NCBI GenBank assembly: GCA_002450255.1
Contig: DJYW01000059.1
Location: forward strand, 1-13,778
Direction: 5' to 3'
Length of the DNA stretch: 13,778 bases
Source: Gammaproteobacteria bacterium UBA6968
GTDB taxonomy: Bacteria; Pseudomonadota; Gammaproteobacteria; Pseudomonadales; Azotimanducaceae
Shown: one piece after another, positions 1-6,156 of the stretch
How positions within the stretch are numbered: position 1 is the first letter of the stretch
Layout: the number at the start of each line of letters is the position of its first letter
Program-made: the position numbers and the translations under genes
The notes under the pieces: generated by a model
What the model was told of the DNA's origin: nothing
The model's input: the letters and a program-made list of their open reading frames with translations, nothing else
Databases searched by the model: none

Positions 1-31
1 GTTGTAGGTTCGAGTCCTACCGGGCGCGCCA
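1..31 (+). tRNA. 3' end of a tRNA, probably tRNA-Arg (partial)
   Basis: The window opens inside a tRNA. The T stem GTAGG (4-8) pairs with CCTAC (16-20) around the loop TTCGAGT (9-15). It is followed by the 3' acceptor strand CGGGCGC (21-27), discriminator G28 and an encoded CCA (29-31). The implied 5' acceptor strand GCGCCCG is the one found in proteobacterial tRNA-Arg species such as the CCG and TCT isoacceptors, so Arg is inferred. The anticodon lies outside the window. No integrase gene or second copy of this 3' end was seen nearby, so nothing shows that it is an occupied attachment site. Confidence 0.9.
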
Positions 32-529
32 ATTCAATGCTCACCTTGGTTTTGGTTCGAGCCGGCTTTATCGCCCTACGGTCTCCTCTAGCGTTTCTGC
101 GATCGCCGCATTGCCGCCCCTTCTGCTTTTTTATTAGCCTTCCTACCTCCTCCAGCCGCTTGTACGTTTGCCGCTTTCGCGAATTGCTCTTCTGTTATTG
201 TGCCTGGCCTTTATACCCTGTTTTTTGTCGGGTCGGGTTTTAGAGTGAGTGCGTCTTCTGGTCTCGAAGCGGTTTTGCACAGTGTTGCTGCGTTCGCTTC
301 CTGTGGGTAAAAGGCTGCGCGACGTAACGCATCAGACGTTAGGGCCAACGAATTCTATATCTTTCTTTCTTTTGTTTTACTTCATCACCTTTTCACCTCT
401 CTAGCGTCAGGTCAGCCTATGAATTGCCTGAGTCACGAACCGCTAGGAATAACACGTGCTGGAGCCAATCGATTGCTAATCTAGTTCAATCTATCAGCAT
501 CAATGGTTAGTCGTTTTTGGTCTTTGCTA
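32..529. other. Intergenic stretch, no convincing gene
   Basis: About 500 bp separate the tRNA from the copper module. The only plus-strand open frame (37-243) has no SD, and its product is Arg/Cys/Phe-rich with no domain pattern, so I do not call it. Pyrimidine-rich runs around 361-400 break up the composition. One possible stem-loop is described separately. No intrinsic terminator with a clear T tract could be placed after the tRNA. Confidence 0.6.
401..446. repeat. Imperfect inverted repeat (possible stem-loop)
   Basis: CTAGCG (401-406) pairs with CGCTAG (441-446). Nested inside, TCAGG (407-411) pairs with CCTGA (427-431), with a 15-nt loop and an asymmetric bulge on the 3' side. There is no T run after it, so it is not a classic terminator. 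It lies about 80 bp upstream of the CsoR-like palindrome. It may be a chance structure. Confidence 0.25.
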
Positions 530-550
530 TATACCCATAGGGGGTATAAG
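524..550 (+). promoter_or_regulatory. Candidate sigma70 promoter overlapping the operator
   Basis: TATAAG (545-550) is a strong -10-like hexamer. TTGCTA (524-529) is a weaker -35 with a 15-bp spacer, slightly short of optimal. The palindrome at 530-548 fills the spacer and half of the -10, so a bound repressor would block RNA polymerase. The predicted start falls at about 556-558, next to the ATG at 559. Confidence 0.45.
530..548. promoter_or_regulatory. CsoR-like operator palindrome
   Basis: TATACCC (530-536) and GGGTATA (542-548) form a perfect 7-bp inverted repeat around the 5-bp centre ATAGG. GC-tract dyads flanked by TA, of the form TACCC...GGGTA, are typical operators of the CsoR/RcnR (DUF156) family of copper and other metal-responsive repressors. 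The site immediately precedes three genes that look copper-related. The repressor gene is not in the window. The family assignment is inferred from the motif shape and context. Confidence 0.55.
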
Positions 551-558
551 TTCTGGGT

Positions 559-954
559 ATGTTCGCCTCCACCGTAAAAGTATCGTTTTTCACTTTTCTG
601 CTGATTTTTACGCAGATCGCTTGTGCATGCGCAATGGCAGATACCAGTATGACAGCAAGTCATCTGCATTCTGCTGAGATCGATAGGGGGTTGCATCCGG
701 TTGCCTCAGAAGTCTCTCAGCACACCGGTGACTGCGTGGATTGTAGTGCCTTTAAGCACCTTGCAGCGACAGACCGAGAAGCTACGGTGTCGGTCTTCTT
801 GTCGACTCGGGTGCTGCCGGACTTTGAGGCGACTGGCATCGGCACAATCTCGCTATCTCCACTTCCTCATCTTCTGCAGATCGGTTTTTTGCTGCCGCAA
901 ACTATCATTTCAACCGACTCGCCGGTGTCTCGAAAGGACCAACAATTAGAATAA
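559..954 (+). CDS. Small secreted Cys/His protein of the copper module
   Basis: This is a 131-aa protein of unrecognised family. The N-terminus is a Sec-type signal peptide: Lys7, then a hydrophobic stretch at about residues 8-21, with likely cleavage after the ACA or AMA at residues 23-27. The mature part contains His55 and a CxxC pair (Cys59, Cys62) in HTGDCVDCSAF. It also has scattered Met and His residues and a moderately hydrophobic segment near residues 95-118. This layout resembles the small periplasmic proteins found beside bacterial copper-resistance genes (for example DUF2946-like proteins), but I cannot assign it. The start is fixed by the need for a signal peptide, since the next ATG (634) would delete it. 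No SD precedes the ATG, and the promoter is so close that the mRNA may be leaderless. The neighbours and the operator suggest a role in periplasmic copper sensing or binding. Confidence 0.7.
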   Translation: MFASTVKVSFFTFLLIFTQIACACAMADTSMTASHLHSAEIDRGLHPVASEVSQHTGDCVDCSAFKHLAATDREATVSVFLSTRVLPDFEATGIGTISLSPLPHLLQIGFLLPQTIISTDSPVSRKDQQLE

Positions 955-988
955 CTGGATTGCTTTACGCAGGCTTAAGCAGTGTTGA

Positions 989-1011
989 TCCCGGTCTGAT
1001 CTGGGCCGGGA
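989..1011. other. Stem-loop between the small secreted protein and the TolC-family gene
   Basis: TCCCGG (989-994) pairs with CCGGGA (1006-1011) around an 11-nt loop. No T tract follows. It sits in the 73-100 bp gap between two co-directional genes, so it could be an mRNA processing or stability element rather than a terminator. Confidence 0.35.
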
Positions 1012-1054
1012 GTTAAACGCTGATCTTGTGAACTTCGATGCGAGGCAATACCTA

Positions 1055-2821
1055 ATGTTCCAATCACCGTTTGGTATCTTTTCTAAATACCTTTGTTTTC
1101 CATTCATTTTGCTGCTGTTCCTCAATGCTTGTGCTCGCGTGCCGCCTGATCTGGGTCGTGGCGAGGTTGAGGCTTTGCTGGCAGAACGCGGGCTGCGTTT
1201 GCCAGAACAGGTTCAGCAAGATCCTAACCAACGTGATGTTGCCGGCGCCATCAGCCTTGCCGATGCGATCACGCTGGCGCTCAGCAATAACCCGCAAATA
1301 AAAATTTATCTTGCGAGTCTTGGGTTGGGCGCTGCCGACCTGGTCGCTGCGAGCCAAATTCACAATCCCGTGCTGTCGTTGACTCGGCTCGGTGTTCAGA
1401 ACCAATCGGGCTCGCATGCGGGCGAGCGCGTGGCTAATGACTTTGTTGGGTTGAGTTTGGTTGCTTCGCTTACCGATGCGCTGACTTGGCGCGCGCGTAA
1501 GCGTTTGGCTGAAGCGGATTTTGCGGTCTTTAAACAGCAGGTTAGCGGTGCTGTGTTAACGACTATTACTGAAGTTCAGCAGGTTTATATTCGTTACGTA
1601 GCGGCTCAGCTGCAAGCAGAGCTAGCCGATCAACGATGGCGCGCGGCAAATATCTCGGAACGGGTTGCTCAGCGTTATTTCGACGCAGGGAATATCACTG
1701 AGTCAGCGATGGTGCAGGCGGCTGCCGGTGCCGCTGAAGCGCATATTGCTAAATTCGAGGCTGCCGCGGAGCGTAAACGTCAGCACTTTTTGATGGCGCT
1801 TAGTCTCGGGTTGAGCGCAGGCACAAGCGCAGGGGTAGAGATGAGCGAGAGTTATAACGGTTCCGGCATCGGCGACGCTCTAACCCGTGATTCCGAGTCA
1901 GAGTTCAAAGCTGCTGGTACTGGGGCGAAGCCATGGTCGGTGCCCGCAGTATTAGCCGTTTTGCCTGAGCAAGAAATGGCTGTGCATCACTATGTCAATT
2001 TGGCTCAGACCGGTCGCCTGGATTTGATGGCTGCCCAGGCTGAGCTGAAAGCGGCGGCTGATCGTTCGGGGTTTGCCGAGGCGACGGCGTTAATAACCGA
2101 GTTAAACCTGGGTTTCGTCAAAGAACGAGAAGTGGATGGTGGGCGGATGGTCGGCGGGGAACTTGAGTGGGAGCTACCGCTCTTTACCCAGCGTCAGGGC
2201 AGTCGGTTACGCCAACGCACGCAAATGCTTTTGGCTGCGGTTCGTTATGCCGGTTTGGTGAATGCAGTAAATAACGAAGTACGTGCCAATCATTTTCAGT
2301 TGCTCACCTCCCGAGCACGAGTGCTGGCTTACCAGGACGCTTTGATACCTGCGCGACGCGCCGCGACACAACAGGCTTTGCTCTCGCAAAACTATATGTT
2401 GCTGGGGGTGTTCGATTTAATCGATGTAAAGCAACAGGAGTACGCAAGTTACCAAGTCTATTTTGATGCGCTGCGTGACTATTGGCTGGCGCGTATTGAG
2501 ATGGAGAGATCAGTGGGCCGCTTACTGCACCCAGAGCAGCTACGAACCGGTGACGCATTGTCCGTCGCAGATATCCTTCAAGCTGGTCTGAGTGAGACAG
2601 CTGTTGAGTCTGATCAGCATCATTTGCATCACCACTCGCGCCGCCCTGCGCAACAGCGCCGTAATAAAACGCAACTTAATAACCCAACAAATACTGAAAG
2701 TGATGCCGTAAGAGACCAGACACAAGCGGCTCAAACATCCGCTACCGGAGCAGTGATAAACACCACCGAAGCACCATCAGGTGAGCATATGCATCATCAT
2801 CAAAATAAGGGGGGGCGATAA
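1055..2821 (+). CDS. TolC/CusC-family outer-membrane efflux lipoprotein with His-rich tail
   Basis: This is an outer-membrane factor of the TolC/CusC type, expected to form the outer-membrane channel of a metal efflux complex. I choose ATG 1055 (588 aa) over the in-frame GTG at 1028. CGAGG (1041-1045) is a usable SD 9 nt upstream, and this start gives a compact lipoprotein signal ending in the lipobox LNAC, with Cys26 as the acylated residue. Ala at +2 fits outer-membrane sorting. Two repeats of Ala/Gln-rich amphipathic helices follow, typical of the OEP domain; one example is the segment beginning TEVQQVYIRYVAAQLQ. The protein is longer than the usual 420-480 aa, because of an insert near residues 255-310 and a C-terminal tail of about 70 residues containing HHLHHHS and HMHHHQ. 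That tail is probably periplasmic and metal-binding. The multicopper oxidase gene starts 1 bp after its stop. No membrane-fusion or RND gene is adjacent. Confidence 0.88.
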   Translation: MFQSPFGIFSKYLCFPFILLLFLNACARVPPDLGRGEVEALLAERGLRLPEQVQQDPNQRDVAGAISLADAITLALSNNPQIKIYLASLGLGAADLVAASQIHNPVLSLTRLGVQNQSGSHAGERVANDFVGLSLVASLTDALTWRARKRLAEADFAVFKQQVSGAVLTTITEVQQVYIRYVAAQLQAELADQRWRAANISERVAQRYFDAGNITESAMVQAAAGAAEAHIAKFEAAAERKRQHFLMALSLGLSAGTSAGVEMSESYNGSGIGDALTRDSESEFKAAGTGAKPWSVPAVLAVLPEQEMAVHHYVNLAQTGRLDLMAAQAELKAAADRSGFAEATALITELNLGFVKEREVDGGRMVGGELEWELPLFTQRQGSRLRQRTQMLLAAVRYAGLVNAVNNEVRANHFQLLTSRARVLAYQDALIPARRAATQQALLSQNYMLLGVFDLIDVKQQEYASYQVYFDALRDYWLARIEMERSVGRLLHPEQLRTGDALSVADILQAGLSETAVESDQHHLHHHSRRPAQQRRNKTQLNNPTNTESDAVRDQTQAAQTSATGAVINTTEAPSGEHMHHHQNKGGR

Positions 2822-2822
2822 C

Positions 2823-4178
2823 ATGAATCCATCAAGAAGGAAATTTATGGCGGCAAGCGGTGCTTTGGGTATGGCCGCTGTGGGTACTCAAGTCGCTAAT
2901 GCCTCCGGATCCGTCGGTGCGGATTCGGCGTCGCCATTGCATCACACGAAACCTCATCGCGACTCACCAACGCACCAAGCTGCGAATGCCTCAGTAAATC
3001 CGCGATCCGTACGGACTCTCAATGGCTGGACGCTGCCTTATCGCATGGACCAGGGTGTAAAAGAATTTCACCTCGTTGCCGAGGAAGTAGACCACGAGTT
3101 TGCGCCGGGCATGACCGCTAAATGCTGGGGTTATAACGGCTCCACGCCTGGGCCCACCCTAGAGGCGGTGGAAGGCGACCGAGTTCGCCTATTGGTCACC
3201 AACCGGCTACCCGAGCATACCTCGATCCACTGGCATGGGCTTATTTTGCCGAGCGGAATGGATGGTGTTGCTGGATTGAGCCAGCCCCCGATTCAGCCCG
3301 GCGAAACTTTCGTTTACGAGTTCACGCTGCGTCAGCATGGTACCTATATGTATCACCCGCATGCGGATGAAATGACTCAATTGGCAGTCGGCATGATGGG
3401 GATGTTTATCATTCACCCGCGTGGCCAAGAGGCGTTACCCGTGCAGCGCGACTATTGCATTTTGCTGCACAATTGGGCTGTACATCCCGGTACTTACCGC
3501 CCCGATCCGGGGGTGCTTCAGGACTTCACGATGTGGACGTTCAATAGCAAGGTCTTTCCTGCGATTGACCCTTTGGTTGCACGTACCGGTGATCGTGTGC
3601 GTATCCGCATTGGTAACCTATCGATGTGGAACCACCCTTTGCATTTGCACGGCGTTCAATTTGATGTCACGGGTTCTGAAGGTGGTCGTTGGCCGCAACC
3701 CAGATGGCGCAGTGAAGTCACCGAACTCGTCGGTGTTGGGCAAACTCGCGATATTGAATTTATTGCGGTACCGGGTGATTGGGCCTTTCATTGCCATATG
3801 TCTCATCACACCATGAATGCGATGGCGCATGATTTGCCGATACCGATGGGTGTTAACTTGAACGGGCTGGACCGCGAACTGCAGGCAATGCTGCCTGGCT
3901 TTATGGCGATGGGTGAGCACGGTATGGGCGCACATCAGGACCACGTCGAATCAGGTCATCTGCAAGGACCAGCGAATACGCTGCCGATGATGGGAGGCCA
4001 GGGGCCGTACGGAAATTTAGAGATGGGCGGGATGTTTACGACGGTAAAGGTGCGTGACGATCTGGCACCGGACGATTTTGCGGATCCCGGTTGGTACTCG
4101 GCACCTGCAGGCACAGTGGCCAAACGCATCAGTCACGACCCGAACTTCGGCCGGCCGATTCGAGCCCCGTTGGGTTAG
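2823..4178 (+). CDS. Tat-exported multicopper oxidase (CopA/copper-oxidase type)
   Basis: This is a periplasmic multicopper oxidase, probably oxidising Cu(I) or another small substrate with reduction of O2 to water. ATG 2823 (451 aa) is preferred to an upstream in-frame ATG at 2781, because a strong G-rich SD (about 2810-2816) lies just before it and it gives a Tat signal with SRRKFM at residues 4-9. All four copper motifs are intact: HWHG at 136-139, HPH at 178-180, HPLHLHG at 271-277, and HCHMSHHTMNAM at 323-334. The last supplies Cys324, His329 and Met334 for the type 1 site. The linker at about 40-52 is His-rich. The C-terminus after the type 1 site is Met/Gly-rich, as in the copper oxidases commonly found beside TolC-family genes. 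The gene is in a tight operon with the TolC-family gene, 1 bp apart. The true substrate is inferred from context. Confidence 0.93.
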   Translation: MNPSRRKFMAASGALGMAAVGTQVANASGSVGADSASPLHHTKPHRDSPTHQAANASVNPRSVRTLNGWTLPYRMDQGVKEFHLVAEEVDHEFAPGMTAKCWGYNGSTPGPTLEAVEGDRVRLLVTNRLPEHTSIHWHGLILPSGMDGVAGLSQPPIQPGETFVYEFTLRQHGTYMYHPHADEMTQLAVGMMGMFIIHPRGQEALPVQRDYCILLHNWAVHPGTYRPDPGVLQDFTMWTFNSKVFPAIDPLVARTGDRVRIRIGNLSMWNHPLHLHGVQFDVTGSEGGRWPQPRWRSEVTELVGVGQTRDIEFIAVPGDWAFHCHMSHHTMNAMAHDLPIPMGVNLNGLDRELQAMLPGFMAMGEHGMGAHQDHVESGHLQGPANTLPMMGGQGPYGNLEMGGMFTTVKVRDDLAPDDFADPGWYSAPAGTVAKRISHDPNFGRPIRAPLG

Positions 4179-4457
4179 AACGCATCAGAGTATGCGACCA
4201 GTAAAGGCGTAAAATATAGAAAGGCAGAAAAGAAGCCAAAGGAAAGCGTTACAAGAGGCTTAGAGAAATGTCGGAGTAAATGAGGATCCAGGTTGCAGCC
4301 AACCGGTTGATCCCAACTGGCCGATTAAAGGCTGATGCGCGACGCCTTCCACCGAAGGGTGAGCACTAATGCAGGTAAACAGGGATCTATGTTGCCTCCG
4401 CTGACGTTGCTGGCTCTGTGTGATACGCTCTCGCACCGATTTTTTGGAGGCCTTCTG
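4179..4457 (+). promoter_or_regulatory. Structured leader of ribBX (no FMN riboswitch consensus)
   Basis: This 279-nt gap precedes ribBX. A 5-bp hairpin CGCAT/ATGCG (4181-4196) lies just after the oxidase stop, and a purine-rich stretch runs through about 4201-4265. A two-part hairpin follows: GGATC (4284-4288) with GATCC (4309-4313) enclosing GGTTG (4291-4295) with CAACC (4300-4304). Another hairpin is CCTTC/GAAGG (4345-4358). Finally GCCTCC (4394-4399) can pair with GGAGGC (4446-4451), which contains the SD. I could not find the conserved RFN blocks of an FMN riboswitch on the plus strand. Regulation at translation initiation is possible but unproven. Confidence 0.4.
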
Positions 4458-5549
4458 ATGGCAAACCAATTCGATAGCATTGAAGACGCGTTGGACGCTA
4501 TTCGCCGCGGAGAAATGATTGTTGTGGTTGATGACGACGATCGCGAAAACGAAGGCGATTTGATCATGGCTGCCAGCAAAGCAACCCCGGAGGCGGTGGC
4601 TTTTATGATTCGCCACACCAGCGGGATATTGTGTACGCCTATTTTGCAGGAGCAGGCTAGCGAACTGCACTTGGATCCAATGGTAGCTCGCAACGATGCG
4701 CCGATGAGTACCGCGTTTACGGTGTCTATCGACTATAAGCAGGGCCTAACCACCGGCATTTCGGCGGAAGAGCGAGCCGCGACTGTGCAGGCGTTAACCA
4801 ACAGCAATGTTGCCGCCAGCGACTTCGTGCGCCCCGGTCACATCTTTCCATTGGTCGCACGCCAAGGCGGTGTCTTGGTGCGGTCGGGTCATACCGAAGC
4901 AGGTACTGATCTGGCTATTTTGGCTGGATTACCTCCGGTTGGCTTATTGGCGGAATTAGTCAATGATGATGGTACGGTCCAGCGCTTACCTGAATTGTTA
5001 GATTTTTCAAAGCAACATAAACTGAAAATAGTCACCATCGCCGACTTAATCGCGTATCGGCAGCAACGCGAGCAATTGATATCGCGCAGCTACGAATTTG
5101 TCATTAACACCGCGATCGGTGAGGGCAAAGCTTACGCCTACCGTACCGAGTTTGAAGATGCTGAACATGTTGCAGTCGTGTTTGGCGATGTGAGTAAAAT
5201 GGAATCTGTGCCGGTTCGAATTCATCGCGAAAAGCTGGTGGAGGATATTTTTGGCACCCAGGGCGATCATAAAACGAATGTGCTAAATGCTGCGTTACAG
5301 CGTATAAACGACCTTGGTGGTGGTGTGCTGATTTACCTGCGCACTGGTTTTGTCGGCGTGCCGCTGGAAAAACTCGCCTCGCAGAGTAAAGAAGAAGAAC
5401 GCCGCAGTCAGTGGCTCGAAGTTGGCGTTGGCGCGCAGATTTTGCGCGATCTTGGATTGCGTAAGATTCGTTTAATCGCAGGGCGCGAAGTCGATTATGT
5501 CGGCGTTGAAGGCTTCGGGCTGATCCTTGATTCGGCCGAGATGCTTTAG
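4458..5549 (+). CDS. ribBX: RibBX: 3,4-dihydroxy-2-butanone 4-phosphate synthase with degenerate GCHII-like domain
   Basis: This enzyme converts ribulose 5-phosphate to 3,4-dihydroxy-2-butanone 4-phosphate plus formate, the four-carbon branch of riboflavin synthesis. ATG 4458 (363 aa) has GGAGG at 4446-4450. Upstream in-frame starts would add a non-conserved leader. The RibB domain (about 1-205) carries the acidic DDDDRENEGDL loop (25-35), RPGHIFPL from Arg125 (His128) and RSGHTEAG from Arg142 (His145, Glu147). The C-terminal part (about 210-363) follows the GTP cyclohydrolase II fold pattern, but it has no cysteine at all. The three zinc Cys are missing: the usual HxECLTGDVFGSxRCDC segment reads HREKLVEDIFGTQGDHK. 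It is therefore not a functional cyclohydrolase and matches the RibBX variant described in Proteobacteria. No other rib gene is adjacent. Its stop overlaps the stop of the opposite-strand gene by 4 bp. Confidence 0.93.
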   Translation: MANQFDSIEDALDAIRRGEMIVVVDDDDRENEGDLIMAASKATPEAVAFMIRHTSGILCTPILQEQASELHLDPMVARNDAPMSTAFTVSIDYKQGLTTGISAEERAATVQALTNSNVAASDFVRPGHIFPLVARQGGVLVRSGHTEAGTDLAILAGLPPVGLLAELVNDDGTVQRLPELLDFSKQHKLKIVTIADLIAYRQQREQLISRSYEFVINTAIGEGKAYAYRTEFEDAEHVAVVFGDVSKMESVPVRIHREKLVEDIFGTQGDHKTNVLNAALQRINDLGGGVLIYLRTGFVGVPLEKLASQSKEEERRSQWLEVGVGAQILRDLGLRKIRLIAGREVDYVGVEGFGLILDSAEML

Positions 5550-5782
5550 CGCCGATACTGAAACACCGCGCGACGCTCCGGCGGCCCAACATAAACGATC
5601 CGGATACTCTGGCCACGCTTGCGGCAACTGCGGCACAGCAAGCGTGAGCGAAGCTCGCCAACTTTAAAGTCCGCGCCGAGTTCCTCGATTAAGGCAACTA
5701 AATCCAGCTGTTCAATGCGCTGGCAGTCTTCACAAATGGCATATAGATAAAATTGTTCGCTGAGATCCTTCAGGGTTTGCAT
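5546..5782 (-). CDS. Small two-CxxC (zinc-ribbon-like) protein under SOS control
   Basis: This is a conserved-looking 78-aa cytosolic protein of unknown function. Two pairs, Cys17-x2-Cys20 and Cys50-x2-Cys53, are about 30 residues apart, consistent with one zinc-ribbon-type site. Between them lies an acidic, probably helical segment (about 24-46). The rest is Arg-rich (RSRLLCRSCRKR), suggesting nucleic-acid or protein contacts. There is no signal peptide or membrane segment. ATG 5782 is chosen because longer in-frame starts (GTG 5881) would put the coding sequence across the predicted promoter and LexA box. The SD before it is weak. The gene is convergent with ribBX, and their stop codons overlap. 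I do not recognise a named family. Similar short CxxC proteins are annotated as hypothetical in many proteobacteria. Confidence 0.78.
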   Translation of the reverse strand: MQTLKDLSEQFYLYAICEDCQRIEQLDLVALIEELGADFKVGELRSRLLCRSCRKRGQSIRIVYVGPPERRAVFQYRR

Positions 5783-5846
5783 TTTTAGTTCACGAAATGC
5801 GTGCTCGGTTGTTGTTCTTTTATGTGCATTCCCGCAGTCGGCCGCA

Positions 5847-5866
5847 AACTGTATATTCGTACAGTA
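5847..5866 (-). promoter_or_regulatory. LexA (SOS) box
   Basis: CTGT (5849-5852), eight bases, then ACAG (5861-5864) make the full gammaproteobacterial LexA consensus CTGT-N8-ACAG. The flanks also match well (A before and T after the core, and an AT-rich centre on one side). The box overlaps the spacer and -10 of the minus-strand promoter, the standard arrangement for LexA repression. It sits 65-84 nt upstream of the start codon of the two-CxxC protein. Confidence 0.85.
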
Positions 5867-5877
5867 TTTGTTGACAA
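5850..5877 (-). promoter_or_regulatory. Sigma70-like promoter of the two-CxxC gene
   Basis: Read on the minus strand, TTGTCA (5877-5872) is a 5/6 match to the -35 consensus. After a 16-bp spacer comes TATACA (5855-5850) as the -10. The predicted transcription start is near 5843, giving a 5' leader of about 60 nt to ATG 5782. The LexA box lies inside this promoter. Confidence 0.6.
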
Positions 5878-5990
5878 GCACTTTCGTGTGTTATTTGTAT
5901 CTAACGAGGTTTAGGCAACTTTTATCCCGCTTACTCCTCGTTTTAAGCGGCGCTATTTCCCGGTACTTTTAGCAGAGGGCACGGCAATTT

Positions 5991-6040
5991 GATGCCACTT
6001 GCAACCCGTTACCGAAGGCCGCATTGGAACGGATGCCACT
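5991..6040. repeat. Direct repeat GATGCCACT x2
   Basis: GATGCCACT occurs at 5991-5999 and again at 6032-6040. The start-to-start distance is 41 bp, about four helical turns, so both lie on the same face of the DNA. They lie upstream of the PdxA-family gene and could be paired activator or repressor sites. No factor can be named. Confidence 0.3.
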
Positions 6041-6063
6041 GGGATTCGACACGAGACTCGACC

Positions 6064-6156
6064 ATGTCAAAAGACTCTTTACCATCTGCATTAGGTCCGT
6101 CCCGGGACGGGTCTTACAGTGCTTCGTCTAGTTGCGGTACGGAGGTGGGCCTATGA
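6064..6156 (+). CDS. Possible 30-aa upstream ORF coupled to the PdxA-family gene
   Basis: An ATG at 6064 opens a 30-codon frame rich in Ser and Gly. Its TGA (6154-6156) overlaps the PdxA-family ATG (6153) as ATGA. The overlap would permit translational coupling, but the SD before 6064 is weak and the peptide has no recognisable motif. The frame contains the CCGTCCCGGGACGG palindrome, which may be a regulatory site instead. It could be a leader peptide or chance. Confidence 0.2.
   Translation: MSKDSLPSALGPSRDGSYSASSSCGTEVGL
6097..6110. promoter_or_regulatory. Perfect 14-bp palindrome upstream of the PdxA-family gene
   Basis: CCGTCCCGGGACGG is fully self-complementary. It lies 42 bp upstream of the PdxA-family start. 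It could be an operator for a dimeric regulator, or form a short hairpin in the leader. No flanking T tract is present. Confidence 0.35.

Noticed and set aside
1..31. tRNA 3' end as an integration (att) site for a genomic island
   Set aside because: No integrase gene and no second copy of the 3' end were seen in the window, and the downstream genes do not look like prophage or island cargo with mobility genes.
99..106. GCGATCGC palindrome
   Set aside because: A single 8-bp palindrome in a region of this size is expected by chance and does not recur.
37..243. 68-codon plus-strand open frame after the tRNA
   Set aside because: It has no SD, an odd Phe/Cys/Arg-rich composition and no domain pattern, and it begins 6 nt after the tRNA CCA. 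Most likely a chance frame.
1028..1054. GTG start for the TolC-family gene
   Set aside because: There is no SD upstream, and it would place extra polar residues before the lipoprotein signal. ATG 1055 has an SD and a proper signal peptide.
4345..4390. Glycine-riboswitch-like words (CCGAAGG then CAGGTAAACAGGG) before ribBX
   Set aside because: CCGAAGG is explained by the simple CCTTC/GAAGG hairpin, the expected GGAGAG P1 strand is missing, and glycine control of ribBX makes little sense.
5104..5661. Long minus-strand frame (185 codons) opposite ribBX
   Set aside because: It is an antisense shadow of the well-supported ribBX coding sequence, with no motif or SD.
5783..5881. N-terminal extension of the two-CxxC protein from GTG 5881
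   Set aside because: The extension would be encoded by the promoter and the LexA box themselves, and its residues show no family-like pattern.
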